From positions 1-64,000 of the forward strand of contig JAIKZH010000083.1 of assembly GCA_024682395.1 (NCBI GenBank): 64,000 bases of DNA, read 5' to 3'. Positions 17,655 to 27,887 of this stretch are shown here, piece after piece. The notes under the pieces are model-generated. The model was not told where the DNA came from and did no database searches. It worked only from the letters and a program-made list of their open reading frames with translations. The stretch's first letter is position 1. Each line of letters opens with the position of its first letter. Position numbers and translations under genes: made by a program. Origin of the DNA: Bacteroidaceae bacterium (lineage in GTDB: Bacteria; Bacteroidota; Bacteroidia; Bacteroidales; Bacteroidaceae).

Positions 17655-18647
17655 ATGGCGGTATTAGCATTTCAAAAACCTGAAAAAGTAATAATGTTGG
17701 AATCTGACGACAAGTTCGGACGTTTTGAGTTCCGTCCTTTGGAGCCTGGATTTGGTATTACTATTGGTAATTCCCTCCGACGTATCCTACTTTCTTCTCT
17801 TGAAGGTTATGCAATCAACACTGTTCGTATTGCAGGTGTAGAACATGAATTTTCTACAGTCCCAGGAGTTAAGGAAGACGTTACCAACATTATCTTGAAT
17901 CTTAAGCAAGTACGATTCAAGCAGACAGTTGACGGTATAGACTCTGAAAAGGTTTCTATCACAGTCGAAAATTCAACCGAGTTTAAAGCTGGTGATATCA
18001 GCAAATATCTTAATGGATTTGGAGTGTTAAATCCTGAATTGGTAATTTGTCATTTAGACCCTAAGGCAACATTGGAGATAGAACTTAGCATCAACAAAGG
18101 TCATGGATATGTTCCTGCTGATGAAAATCGTGAATATTGCAAGGAAATCAATGAATTAGCAATAGACTCTATCTATACTCCGATTCGTAATGTGAAGTTC
18201 TCAGTTGAACCTTATCGTGTTCAGCAAAAGACTGACTATGATAAGCTTATTCTTGAAATCTCTACAGATGGTTCAATTCATCCAAAGGAGGCATTGAAAG
18301 AAGCTGCAAAGATTCTTATTTATCATTTCATGTTGTTCTCTGACGAGAAGATTACTCTCGATAACAACGATGTGGATGGTACTGAAGAATTTGATGAAGA
18401 GGTACTTCGTATGCGTCAGTTGCTTAAGACTAAACTCACTGATATGAATCTTTCTGTTCGTGCTCTCAACTGTTTGAAAGCCGCAGAAGTAGATACACTC
18501 GGTGATTTGGTAAAATACCAAAAGAATGATTTGCTCAAGTTCCGTAACTTTGGTAAGAAATCTCTTACTGAGCTTGATGATTTGCTTGAACAGCATGGTC
18601 TTCAATTTGGAACCGATACTTCTAAGTATAAATTGGATAAAGATTAA
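17655..18647 (+). CDS. rpoA: RNA polymerase alpha subunit
   Basis: The alpha dimer nucleates RNA polymerase assembly and its C-terminal domain contacts activators and upstream DNA. The 330-residue product has the N-terminal domain (about 1-235) with [19 protein letters not shown] and V-P-G-V-K-E-D-V-T, then an acidic linker (about 236-255), and the C-terminal domain with S-V-R-A-L-N-C-L-K and [12 protein letters not shown]. Six bases separate it from rplQ. Confidence 0.99.
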   Translation: MAVLAFQKPEKVIMLESDDKFGRFEFRPLEPGFGITIGNSLRRILLSSLEGYAINTVRIAGVEHEFSTVPGVKEDVTNIILNLKQVRFKQTVDGIDSEKVSITVENSTEFKAGDISKYLNGFGVLNPELVICHLDPKATLEIELSINKGHGYVPADENREYCKEINELAIDSIYTPIRNVKFSVEPYRVQQKTDYDKLILEISTDGSIHPKEALKEAAKILIYHFMLFSDEKITLDNNDVDGTEEFDEEVLRMRQLLKTKLTDMNLSVRALNCLKAAEVDTLGDLVKYQKNDLLKFRNFGKKSLTELDDLLEQHGLQFGTDTSKYKLDKD

Positions 18648-18653
18648 TCAACG

Positions 18654-19145
18654 ATGAGACACAATAAAAAATTCAATCACTTGAGTCGTAAAGCTGCTCA
18701 CAGAGCTGCTATGTTGTCAAATATGGCAACTTCATTGATTATGCACAAGCGTATTACTACGACTCTTCAAAAGGCTAAGGCTTTACGTGTTTATGTTGAG
18801 CCATTAGTAACAAAGGCAAAGGACGATACAACTGCATCACGTCGTGTTGTTTTCAGCTATTTGCAAAATAAGTATGCTATTACTGAGTTATTTGGTCCTA
18901 TAGCAAATAAGATTGCTAGTCGTCCAGGTGGTTATACTCGTATCATTAAACTTGGTAAGCGTGCTTCTGACGATGCAGATATGGCTTTCATTGAATTCGT
19001 AGATTTCGATGAAAACATGGCTAAGGCTGAAAAGAAGACTCGTACACGTCGTAGCCGCAAGTCTGCTGCTCCTAAGGCTGAAGCTGCTGCTGAACTAGTT
19101 GCAGAAACTCAAGCTCCTGCAGAAGCAACTGAATCTGCTGAATAA
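18654..19145 (+). CDS. rplQ: 50S ribosomal protein L17 with Ala/Glu-rich tail
   Basis: L17 lies near the tunnel exit. The core (about residues 1-118) has [17 protein letters not shown], the [10 protein letters not shown] block, R-V-V-F-S-Y-L and the [10 protein letters not shown] segment. A tail of about 45 residues follows, first basic (R-T-R-R-S-R-K) and then rich in Ala and Glu, which is commonly seen in Bacteroidota. It is the last gene of the cluster and is followed by a terminator. Confidence 0.98.
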   Translation: MRHNKKFNHLSRKAAHRAAMLSNMATSLIMHKRITTTLQKAKALRVYVEPLVTKAKDDTTASRRVVFSYLQNKYAITELFGPIANKIASRPGGYTRIIKLGKRASDDADMAFIEFVDFDENMAKAEKKTRTRRSRKSAAPKAEAAAELVAETQAPAEATESAE

Positions 19146-19172
19146 TTAAGAAATAATTATTTCTAATAATAG

Positions 19173-19206
19173 AAGAGGTTATGTCAAATGATATAACCTC
19201 TTTTTG
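19173..19206 (+). terminator. Terminator after rplQ
   Basis: AAGAGGTTAT (19173-19182) pairs perfectly with ATAACCTCTT (19193-19202) around a ten-base loop, and the end of the stem runs into a short T-run (19201-19205). It closes the 18-kb ribosomal cluster. Confidence 0.85.
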
Positions 19207-19717
19207 TATATATTTTATATAAATCTTGCTTCATTTAGACGCTTTTTTCTTTTTTGACTCATTAGTGTTGTGTTAAAATTAGGACGATTTAAATATTAAT
19301 AAACGACCTATAATTTGTCTTTGTTTAGCGTATTTTTCGACCATATATACTTTCTATCTATGCAGTTCGTATGATTTTACGACTTATACAAAGTTGATTA
19401 TTATCATATTAGACGTTATTTAGAAAAGTTAATATTTAATTTTGTAAACATCTTGTTTTCTATTGCAATTTTGGTGTTAGAATCATCAATTCTTTCAAAC
19501 TTTTCTTTAATCCCATGTGTATTTCTTCATTTTTATGTTAAAAATGATATGATTTTGTTTTTTATCATTGAAAAGTTTGTGAAAATTTGTTCACTTATGA
19601 TAATTTTCGTAACTTGCAGCCGTTTACATGTATATATTTTACTAACTTATGTAATAATTGATTGAACCAGTTTTAAGTGTTTAAAATAATATCAAATCAA
19701 ATAATTAAACTAACTTT
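19207..19717 (+). other. Intergenic region before the FAS1/SusCD locus
   Basis: 511 very AT-rich bases between the rplQ terminator and the first FAS1 lipoprotein gene. It holds a seven-pair hairpin (AATGATA 19543-19549 with TATCATT 19563-19569) and a candidate promoter just after it. A 70-codon open frame at 19453-19665 has no recognisable features and is probably not a gene. Confidence 0.6.
19586..19617 (+). promoter_or_regulatory. Candidate promoter of the FAS1/SusCD locus
   Basis: TTTG at 19586-19589 is followed after 20 bases by TAACTTGC (19610-19617), which resembles the Bacteroidota TAnnTTTG element with one T missing. The spacing fits. The transcript would have a leader of about 95 bases before the ATG at 19718. 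Confidence 0.35.
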
Positions 19718-22543
19718 ATGTTTTGTAATTTTCAAAGTAATAAGCTGAACAAACGCTTTCTTATTGGTAGCGTATTGTTGTGTGCAAGTTTGTCTACTTT
19801 GAACTTAACTTCATGCTCAGATGGTTACGATTTGGATGAGAAGCAGCCAAGTAACCTTAATAGTATCTATGGATATTTGGAGGGCAGGGGTAAGTTTACA
19901 ACATTCTTGCATATAATCGATGATCTTGGTCAGAAGGAGGTTCTGAGTAAGACAGGTAGTAAAACTTTGTTTGTAGCAGACGATGCTGCATTCGAAGAAT
20001 TCTTCAAATCAAACAAGTGGGGAGTTACTTCTTACGATCAATTAACTTTGGCTCAAAAGAAGTTGCTGCTTAATTCTGCAATGATTGACAACCCTTATCC
20101 AACAAGTATGCTTTCTACAGCATCAGGTCCGATTAAAGGTGAAGTTTGTCGTCGTGCTTCTTCTCAGTCACTTTATGACTCAGTATTGGTTGCATACGCA
20201 AAGGATTATGACAAATTACTTCCAAATAACGAATTCTATGATGAGATTCGTAAGCGTGATTCTGTCGTATTGTTTACAGATGCTTCTTCAGCAGCTCCAA
20301 TGATTCATTTTAATGCTAAATTTATCAGTACAAACAAGTTCTTAAGTTCTGATATTGATTTCTTGTATAATCAACCAGCAGGAACTCGTCAGTCTGATGA
20401 TGTTTATGTAAATAATTCAAAGATAATTGAAGCAAATGAGTTCTGTAAGAATGGTTTTGTGCATATTGTAGATAAGGTTGTTGAACCTCTTGATAATATG
20501 TCACAAATTATCAAAGGCAATTCTAATATGTCCGTATTCCATGGACTTATTGATAGATATGCTACAGCAGACTATATCCCATATTATACAAGAGCATATA
20601 ATACAAACAAAGGTACTAACGTTGACTCTGTATTTATATTAAACTATTTCTCTAAGCGTGGTCCAGAATCAACATCGTCTTCAAATGTCGCATTCTCAAA
20701 AGATTACAAGAAAAGAACATTTGGTGAAGCTGCATTAAAATTTGATCCAGGATGGAACGCATATATTCCACAGGTACCAAGCGATCGTGATCCGATGATG
20801 GAAGATATGGGTGTAATACTTGTTCCTTCTGATGAAGCTATGCAGGAATGGTGGAACAACTCAGGAAAGGTAATTCAGGATTATTACTCACCAGGAGAAA
20901 CAGATGTTAAGGTTGGTATTAAGAAGGCTCCAACATCAGTTATTAACGACTTGATTAATGTTAATATGCTAAACTCTTTTGCAAGTTCTGTACCAAGTCG
21001 TTTCCCAGATGTGCTTAATGATGCAAACGAACCATTAGGAATAACTGAATCAGATGTTGATAAAGTATATTTGGGCTGTAATGGTGCTGTATATCAAACA
21101 AATAAAGTGTTTGCTCCAACATCATATAGTTCTGTACTTTTCCCAGCAGTTATTGATACAACAAACTTCAAGATTATTAAGAATGCTATTGATAACTTGC
21201 AATATGATGCTTATTTGAATTCAATGGTATCTACATATAGTTTCTTCATTCCAACTAACAATGGTATGTTGACATATATTGATCCAGTTTCTTATGGACA
21301 AGATAAATCAACTTTATGGGAATTCCATTATAATCCAAAGCAAACAAAACAAAAGGCTATATATGCAGATGTATATGAATGTGTATTAAATGCCGATGGT
21401 ACTTGGTCAAAGCAAGGTAAGGCTTTGTATCAGGTAAAAGATCAAGACATAACTGATGCATCATCAAATTATGCATTAAGAAATCGTCTTGAAGATTTGC
21501 TTGATAATATTATCGTAACAGAAGCCCTTCAGGAGGGTAAAATGTATTATCAGACAAAAGGTGATAATTTTGTTAAAATTACAGGAAATCTGAATGTAGA
21601 AGGTGAGATGTATGTGTCAGGAAGTTGGCAGGATGAACGTAATCAACCACTTGTGGTTAATCGAATATTCCCAATGCGCAACGGTATGACATATGTGGTT
21701 GACGGTCCGCTTATGGGTACAAGTAAATCTGTTTGCAAGCGTCTTTCTTCAATACCAGAGGCAAGCGACTTCTTAAACATGATAAAATCATGTGACCTTG
21801 TATTCAAAGTAAATACAAAAGATGTTTGGAGTGCCGGTGACCAAGTACATGGTAACCTTATTTCAATAAAGAAGGAAGGTTCTAAATATACTATAGTATA
21901 TCTTTTGAATTCATTCCAATATACTTTATATGTACCTTCAAATGAAGCTATGCAAATGGCATATAAGATGGGACTTCCTACTGTGGAGATGTTGTATAAT
22001 GCCGAACTTATGGATAAAGCAGAAGGTTCAGGTACTTTACATGCCGATAGTATTAGATCAGTAATGGTTGACTTTATCAAATACCATCTTCAAGACAATG
22101 CTATCTTCATGGACAAAGGTTTCCAAAGTGGTAAATATGAATCAGCTAACACAGAACTTATTCCAGCTGTAGATGATAATGGCGAGGTTATTAATAAGTA
22201 TGCTCCTGGTCGTCCACATCCAATACGTGTTAAGGTTTCTGCATCAGGAATTACAGTTAATGATACTATCAATGTAATAAAACAAGAAGGTTTGTATAAT
22301 ATTTATGCTCGTGAGTATTGGTATAAGAACTCTTCAGGTTCATCAACAACTATCTCAAATCCTCACACAGCAAACATTAACAACTCGTCTGCAGTAGCAG
22401 TTCATCTTGTTGATCGTCCATTACTTTATAATTATACTCCAGGTTCAAAGGATCCAGATAAGAACCAGTTCTTATACAAGAAGCGTGAACTTGCAGTAGT
22501 TACAATTGATGGTAAGAATTCTTCACCTCGTAAAAAAAAGTAA
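19718..22543 (+). CDS. Large surface lipoprotein with about four FAS1 (fasciclin) modules
   Basis: The 941-residue product starts with a lipoprotein signal peptide (lipobox L-T-S-C, Cys33) followed by acidic residues, a pattern linked to surface export in Bacteroidota. FAS1-like motifs recur: T-L-F-V-A-D-D-A-A-F (about 83-92) with N-G-F-V-H-I-V-D (245-252), V-I-L-V-P-S-D-E-A-M (near 365), S-F-F-I-P-T-N-N (near 506) and Y-T-L-Y-V-P-S-N-E-A-M (near 733). FAS1 domains mediate adhesion or ligand binding in many organisms; the ligand here is unknown. It is the first gene of the locus and ends three bases before the SusC start, so it is probably an accessory surface lipoprotein of that transporter. 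Confidence 0.8.
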   Translation: MFCNFQSNKLNKRFLIGSVLLCASLSTLNLTSCSDGYDLDEKQPSNLNSIYGYLEGRGKFTTFLHIIDDLGQKEVLSKTGSKTLFVADDAAFEEFFKSNKWGVTSYDQLTLAQKKLLLNSAMIDNPYPTSMLSTASGPIKGEVCRRASSQSLYDSVLVAYAKDYDKLLPNNEFYDEIRKRDSVVLFTDASSAAPMIHFNAKFISTNKFLSSDIDFLYNQPAGTRQSDDVYVNNSKIIEANEFCKNGFVHIVDKVVEPLDNMSQIIKGNSNMSVFHGLIDRYATADYIPYYTRAYNTNKGTNVDSVFILNYFSKRGPESTSSSNVAFSKDYKKRTFGEAALKFDPGWNAYIPQVPSDRDPMMEDMGVILVPSDEAMQEWWNNSGKVIQDYYSPGETDVKVGIKKAPTSVINDLINVNMLNSFASSVPSRFPDVLNDANEPLGITESDVDKVYLGCNGAVYQTNKVFAPTSYSSVLFPAVIDTTNFKIIKNAIDNLQYDAYLNSMVSTYSFFIPTNNGMLTYIDPVSYGQDKSTLWEFHYNPKQTKQKAIYADVYECVLNADGTWSKQGKALYQVKDQDITDASSNYALRNRLEDLLDNIIVTEALQEGKMYYQTKGDNFVKITGNLNVEGEMYVSGSWQDERNQPLVVNRIFPMRNGMTYVVDGPLMGTSKSVCKRLSSIPEASDFLNMIKSCDLVFKVNTKDVWSAGDQVHGNLISIKKEGSKYTIVYLLNSFQYTLYVPSNEAMQMAYKMGLPTVEMLYNAELMDKAEGSGTLHADSIRSVMVDFIKYHLQDNAIFMDKGFQSGKYESANTELIPAVDDNGEVINKYAPGRPHPIRVKVSASGITVNDTINVIKQEGLYNIYAREYWYKNSSGSSTTISNPHTANINNSSAVAVHLVDRPLLYNYTPGSKDPDKNQFLYKKRELAVVTIDGKNSSPRKKK

Positions 22544-22546
22544 GCC

Positions 22547-25500
22547 ATGGAATATCAGATATATTTAACAAAATTATTTTCTAATAAGAAGATTGCGTCA
22601 TTATTATTGACGATAATATGTGGTCTTTTATCGACTTTTTCTGCATATGCGCAAGTTAATGCTGGTGATATTATTTCAGGAAATGTTTCTGACGATATCG
22701 AACCATTAATGATGGCTAACGTTGTCGAGGTTGATAATAGTAATCGTGTTGTAGCGCATACAGTTACAGATATAAATGGAAATTTCTCATTTAAGTGTGT
22801 AAATCCCAAAAACCACATCAAGATATCATACGTAGGTTATGCAGCTCAGACTTATCCATTAAACAAAAAAGTGTATAAGGTACGTCTTGTTAGTACAACA
22901 ACACTTAAAACAGTGGAAATCAAAGGTGTTCGCAGATCTCAGTCGTCAGGTTTGTCAATTCCTGTTACAGAAATATCAGTAGCTCAACAGACCATTGATA
23001 TGAAGGAGTTCGAGGGTATTGCGGTAACCAGTGTTGACGAAGCTTTGCAGGGTCGTATTTCAGGTCTCGACATTGTTATGAATTCAGGTAACCTTGGTTC
23101 TGGAACAACAATGCGTCTTCGTGGTATCAGTACGATTTATGGAAATCAAAATCCACTTATCGTAGTAAATGGTAATGTATGGACAAGTGATGCCGATGCA
23201 AATTTTGATTATACCAATGCAAATGAAGAACGTTTTGCAGAACTGCTTAATGTAAACCCTGAAGATATAGAATCCATCTCAGTTCTTAAGGATGCTGCTG
23301 CTACAGCATTATGGGGCTCTCAAGGTGCTAATGGTGTAATTGAAATCAAGACCAAACGTGGTCAGCGCGGAAAAACAAGAGTTCAATACACATTTACATA
23401 TACAGGTACATGGATGCCTAAAGGTATGAAACTTCTTAATGGAGATGATTACACAATGTATATGAAGGAAGCATATTTCAATCCAGAGTTGAAAACTGTT
23501 TTCGGTGATAAATCCATGATGAATTATATTCCTGAGATTAATTATGATCCAAACTTCTCAGAATATAGAATGTATGATGATAATACAGACTGGGTAAAAG
23601 AAATCAGTCAATTTGGTCAGTACCAACAACATTTCCTTTCTCTCTCAGGTGGTGGTGAAAAAGCCAACTTCCGTGTATCAGGAGGTTATGATAATCAAAC
23701 AGGTACTGTAATCAAGCAGAAATTAGACCGATTTACTACACGTGTAGCACTCGATTATTTTATCAGTGACCGTATTACAGTAAGTTCAAACTTTGATCTT
23801 GCATATACTAATAATCAAAAGAATTATCGTTATCTGATAGATAATAAACCACAGGATATCCTTGCATTAGCATATAGAAAGATGCCTAATCTTTCAATTT
23901 ATGAAGAGGATCAATATGGAAATGATTTGGACAGATATTACACAATGAACCCATATGTGGATTCTCCTGTGATTGCCGGTAGTGGATCATTCAGCGGACA
24001 GGCACGCTTGTTAAGTGACCAGTATTTGATTCCAAATCCAGTAGCTCTTGCTAATTTGGCAAATAATACAGAAAAGAATGTAAAACTGTCTCCTGAGTTT
24101 ATTATAAAATATAATATCCTTGGTACAGATGATGAATCTTCACGTTTAACATATGAGGGTCAGGTTCTTTTCCAGATTGCTAATACTAAAACTGATACAT
24201 ATCTGCCAGGTTCTATTGTGTCAAGTAACTGGACTGATGAACAAAACAATAAGACTACATATGAGTCATACAAGAGTCATGGTCTTTCAACACGTCATAC
24301 ATTTACTTTCATACCTCATTTCCGTGACAAGAATCATAGTATGCAGGTTCTTCTACGTTCTCAATATAACACAGGTAGTTCAACAACTCAGAGTTTGGAG
24401 AATAAATGGTTGCCATCAAGTTCGATTTCATCTCCTTTCGCAGGAGGTGTGTTGAAATCTTCAAAAACTTCAGATGGTCAGTGGAAGAGTTTCTATTTGA
24501 CTGGACAGCTCCACTATGCATATAAAGGACGTTACATCTTTGATGCAACAGTACGTCGTGATGGAACTACCCGTTTTGGTCCAAGCCGTCGATGGGGTAC
24601 ATTCCCAGGTTTGTCAGCACGATGGAATATTAGCGACGAACCATGGATGAAGAAATATAAATGGTTGAACATGTTATCAATCCGTCCAGGATGGGGTGTG
24701 GCAGGTAATCCTCCAACAGCAGAATATCTGTTCATAAGCCGTTATGAAACTTCTAAGAGTTATTTGAATGAAAGTAGTGTTCGTCCTGCAAACGTTCGTT
24801 TGGCAGATCTCCGTTGGGAGAAAAAGAGCACATGGAACTTAGGTTTCGACTTCGGTATATTTGATAAGATCACAGGTGATGTCTCAATCTACTCTCAAAA
24901 GACATCAGACTTGTTAATGCCAAAATATGCAATCCCATCATCTTCAGGTTTTGCAGAACTTGCTTATTGTAATATAGGTAGTATGAGAAATGTTGGATGG
25001 GAATTCAATATCAATGGACGTAATATAATAGAAGCTCAAAAGGGTAAATTTGGAGTTGACTTCAATGTTTCATTTGCAAATAACCGCAATGAGATTATAA
25101 CAATGGATGAGTCAGTTCTTGAAGCACAAAACTCTGAATTTAAATATGAAAACGGAAAATATCTCTCACGTGTTCAGTTGCATAATCCTCTTGGCTCAAT
25201 TTATGGTTTCCGTTATTTAGGTACTTATCAATACTCAGATTACTCAGACGAGGAAATCAAGGGTGTAAGCGGTCCTAATGCTCCAGTGGCAAAGAATGCT
25301 AATGGCGAAGTTATTTTGACAGCAGCAGGAAATCCAAAGGACATGTATTTTGATTATAACAATATCCGTTATAAGTTTGTTGGTGGAGATGCTAAATATG
25401 ATGATGTAAATCATGATGGTCAGATCAACGAACTTGATATTGTTTATTTAGGAAGTTCATTGCCAAAATTAACAGGTGGTTTTGGATTTAAAGTTCATTA

Positions 25501-25972
25501 TGATCGTTGGGCTCTTAATGCTCAGTTCAATTATCGTTTAGGCAATAAGGTAATCAATGAGGCTCGCATGAATGCTGAATGTATGAATAATAACAACAAT
25601 CAGTCACGTGCAGTCAACTGGCGTTGGCATAATGAGGGAGATATAACAGATATCCCACGTGCCACAAATACAGCAGCAAGTGGTGCCACTTTCTCAACAT
25701 ATAATTACTTGGGTAGTGACAGATTTGTTGAAGATGCCTCATTCCTTCGTTTGAATTATCTTCAGATTTCCTACGATTTAAAGTCTCAAGCATTAAAGGA
25801 TTTAGGACTTAATACAGTGAAATTCTACTTAACAATGAATAATTTGTTTAACATAACAAAATATTCAGGTGCTGATCCAGAAATTGTACAAGCCGGTTTC
25901 GCTCCAGCAAGTGATGGCGCAAGAACTCCACGTGCAAAATCATTTAAGTTAGGTATCAATGTCGCTTTCTAA
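22547..25972 (+). CDS. SusC/RagA-type TonB-dependent outer-membrane transporter (first copy)
   Basis: SusC-type proteins are 22-stranded barrels that import ligands captured by a SusD lid, powered by TonB. The 1141-residue product has a signal peptide ending near S-A-Y-A-Q (residue 36), a carboxypeptidase-regulatory-like beta domain (about 42-125, D-I-N-G-N-F-S-F and I-S-Y-V-G-Y), and a plug (about 155-280) with A-L-Q-G-R-I-S-G-L-D, M-R-L-R-G-I-S-T and V-L-K-D-A-A-A-T-A-L-W-G. The barrel ends in K-L-G-I-N-V-A-F with the terminal Phe needed for outer-membrane insertion. It is preceded by a FAS1 lipoprotein gene and followed by SusD after 19 bases. Confidence 0.95.
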   Translation: MEYQIYLTKLFSNKKIASLLLTIICGLLSTFSAYAQVNAGDIISGNVSDDIEPLMMANVVEVDNSNRVVAHTVTDINGNFSFKCVNPKNHIKISYVGYAAQTYPLNKKVYKVRLVSTTTLKTVEIKGVRRSQSSGLSIPVTEISVAQQTIDMKEFEGIAVTSVDEALQGRISGLDIVMNSGNLGSGTTMRLRGISTIYGNQNPLIVVNGNVWTSDADANFDYTNANEERFAELLNVNPEDIESISVLKDAAATALWGSQGANGVIEIKTKRGQRGKTRVQYTFTYTGTWMPKGMKLLNGDDYTMYMKEAYFNPELKTVFGDKSMMNYIPEINYDPNFSEYRMYDDNTDWVKEISQFGQYQQHFLSLSGGGEKANFRVSGGYDNQTGTVIKQKLDRFTTRVALDYFISDRITVSSNFDLAYTNNQKNYRYLIDNKPQDILALAYRKMPNLSIYEEDQYGNDLDRYYTMNPYVDSPVIAGSGSFSGQARLLSDQYLIPNPVALANLANNTEKNVKLSPEFIIKYNILGTDDESSRLTYEGQVLFQIANTKTDTYLPGSIVSSNWTDEQNNKTTYESYKSHGLSTRHTFTFIPHFRDKNHSMQVLLRSQYNTGSSTTQSLENKWLPSSSISSPFAGGVLKSSKTSDGQWKSFYLTGQLHYAYKGRYIFDATVRRDGTTRFGPSRRWGTFPGLSARWNISDEPWMKKYKWLNMLSIRPGWGVAGNPPTAEYLFISRYETSKSYLNESSVRPANVRLADLRWEKKSTWNLGFDFGIFDKITGDVSIYSQKTSDLLMPKYAIPSSSGFAELAYCNIGSMRNVGWEFNINGRNIIEAQKGKFGVDFNVSFANNRNEIITMDESVLEAQNSEFKYENGKYLSRVQLHNPLGSIYGFRYLGTYQYSDYSDEEIKGVSGPNAPVAKNANGEVILTAAGNPKDMYFDYNNIRYKFVGGDAKYDDVNHDGQINELDIVYLGSSLPKLTGGFGFKVHYDRWALNAQFNYRLGNKVINEARMNAECMNNNNNQSRAVNWRWHNEGDITDIPRATNTAASGATFSTYNYLGSDRFVEDASFLRLNYLQISYDLKSQALKDLGLNTVKFYLTMNNLFNITKYSGADPEIVQAGFAPASDGARTPRAKSFKLGINVAF

Positions 25973-25977
25973 TTGAT

Positions 25978-25983
25978 AAGGAG
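25978..25983 (+). promoter_or_regulatory. Shine-Dalgarno-like site before the first susD-type gene
   Basis: AAGGAG lies eight bases before the ATG at 25992. A similar AAAGGAG precedes the second SusD-type gene at 35192-35198. Confidence 0.55.
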
Positions 25984-25991
25984 AATATAAT

Positions 25992-27881
25992 ATGAATAAA
26001 AGATCTAAAATATATATAGCTTTGGCAATCAATTCGTGCGCATTATTTCTGTCATCTTGTGACTTGGATTTGGTGCCGCTCAATGATGTCACACTTGAAA
26101 AATACTGGACAGAAAAAGAAGATGTTCAGTCTTTCCTGAATGGTTGTTATTCAGGCATGCAGCAAGATAAATATATTACTCAGTCTATCGTTTGGGGCGA
26201 ATGTCGTTCAGATAATGTTATAGAAGGAGTTAATGTAAACAAATGTAATGGTTTGCTTCACCTTTTGAAAGGACAATTGAAACCAACAAATCCTTTATGT
26301 GATTGGGCATCGGTTTATAAAGTAATAAATCAATGTAATACATTATTAAAATATGCTCCAACGGTAGCAGAGAAAGATCCAAACTATACTGAATCGGATT
26401 TAAGAATCAGTTGTGCTGAAGCAAGAGCATTGCGTGCAATGTCATATTTCCTACTTGTGAAAACATTTAAGGATGTTCCATTCACGTTTGAAGCATCAGT
26501 CAATGATAATCAAGTATATAAATTGCCAGCAACTCCAGGTGAGGATATTATTGATGCATTGATTGCAGACCTTGAAGCATGCAAGGATTATCCTCAAAAG
26601 AGTTATGCAAGCAATTACGTATATAACTCAGCAAAAATCACACGTAATGCAGTATATTCAATTCTTGCAGATTTGTATTTATGGCGTGCAAGTGATGCAA
26701 AAATACCAGCATCAGTTCAGAAGTATAACTATCAAAAATGTGTTGAATGTTGTGATTATGTTTTAAATGCAAAATATGATGAATATAATGCAAACAAGCA
26801 TACAGATCATTCAATATGGGATAAGAATACAGATTTCGATTCTTATATCTTGACAAATTATGGATATCCATTGTTAGCAGAAGAGCCTACGCCAGGTGAG
26901 AATAATAATGGTCCATTAGCAACAAAATCAATATTCTGTAAAGGAAACTCATTTGAAAGTATTTTTGAACTTACCTATATGAGTGGTACCCAGAATTTGA
27001 AGAATACAGATGTTGCAGAAATGTATGGAAATGCAGGTGGTGATGGTGATAATGGCTCTCCATTTGTGTCAGCTTCTGATATCTTGATTCCAGAACCACT
27101 CACAACAGCTAATAATACATACAACGATAAGGAAACATTCCCTTGTTTTACCGATTATCGTTCAATAACAAGTTTCCGATATGATGAAGATGGTGCCAAT
27201 GATATATTGAAATATACTACATCTTCATGTTATGCAGGAGTTTCAAAGGAATACGGTATAATAACAACAAGTGGCTGGAGTCCAATTGATGAATCATATA
27301 TCTCTCTTCGTACGAAAGAAAATAGTATTGAGAGTTGGATTATGTATCGTTTAACAGATGTAATGTTAATGCGTGCAGAAGCTGAAGTATGTTTAGCTGG
27401 TCTCATAGACAAATCCGCAGAATCTTTGGAATACACATTACCTGCTACAAGAGTAAATGGTCAGGATTTGTTTGATAATGATTCATTATTATATAATGAT
27501 GCATTTAATTTGGTGATGTCTGTTTACATGCGTTCAAATCCTATGTCACAGACTTCATTGATAACAGCTCGTCCAGATCGTTCAAAGTACACAACTTATG
27601 AGTCGTTCTTAGACTTAGTTGAGAATGAACGTCATCGTGAATTCTTGTTTGAAGGAAAACGATTCTTCGATTTGGTACGTCGTTCTCGTCGTGAAGGTTC
27701 TACCGCACATTTAGCCCAGGCGATAAGTTCAAAGTTCGGCGAAGCATCACGTGCTGTGTTAATAAAGATGTCAATGTTGGATTTCATGTATATGCCTTAT
27801 CTTAAGGATCAGATGAAGTTGAATCCATCTCTGATTCAAAATCCTGCATATAATGAAGACGACGATTATATTAAAAATTAA
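25992..27881 (+). CDS. SusD/RagB-type nutrient-binding lipoprotein (first copy)
   Basis: SusD proteins are surface lipoproteins that lid the SusC barrel and help bind ligand. The 629-residue product has a lipobox (L-S-S-C, Cys23), then the typical start D-L-D-L-V-P-L-N-D-V-T and K-Y-W-T-E-K-E-D-V-Q-S-F-L-N-G-C-Y. The TPR-like region includes C-A-E-A-R-A-L-R-A-M-S-Y-F-L-L-V. The C-terminal signature N-E-R-H-R-E-F-L-F-E-G-K-R-F-F-D-L-V-R is complete. It follows SusC by 19 bases and precedes the second FAS1 gene by six bases. Confidence 0.95.
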   Translation: MNKRSKIYIALAINSCALFLSSCDLDLVPLNDVTLEKYWTEKEDVQSFLNGCYSGMQQDKYITQSIVWGECRSDNVIEGVNVNKCNGLLHLLKGQLKPTNPLCDWASVYKVINQCNTLLKYAPTVAEKDPNYTESDLRISCAEARALRAMSYFLLVKTFKDVPFTFEASVNDNQVYKLPATPGEDIIDALIADLEACKDYPQKSYASNYVYNSAKITRNAVYSILADLYLWRASDAKIPASVQKYNYQKCVECCDYVLNAKYDEYNANKHTDHSIWDKNTDFDSYILTNYGYPLLAEEPTPGENNNGPLATKSIFCKGNSFESIFELTYMSGTQNLKNTDVAEMYGNAGGDGDNGSPFVSASDILIPEPLTTANNTYNDKETFPCFTDYRSITSFRYDEDGANDILKYTTSSCYAGVSKEYGIITTSGWSPIDESYISLRTKENSIESWIMYRLTDVMLMRAEAEVCLAGLIDKSAESLEYTLPATRVNGQDLFDNDSLLYNDAFNLVMSVYMRSNPMSQTSLITARPDRSKYTTYESFLDLVENERHREFLFEGKRFFDLVRRSRREGSTAHLAQAISSKFGEASRAVLIKMSMLDFMYMPYLKDQMKLNPSLIQNPAYNEDDDYIKN

Positions 27882-27887
27882 CTACTA

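Noticed and set aside
19453-19665. A 70-codon open frame in the gap before the FAS1/SusCD locus
   Set aside because: Composition is that of AT-rich non-coding DNA, and it overlaps the candidate promoter.
21643-22080. A 145-codon antisense frame inside the first FAS1 gene
   Set aside because: It overlaps a well-supported gene and has no domain, promoter or start context.
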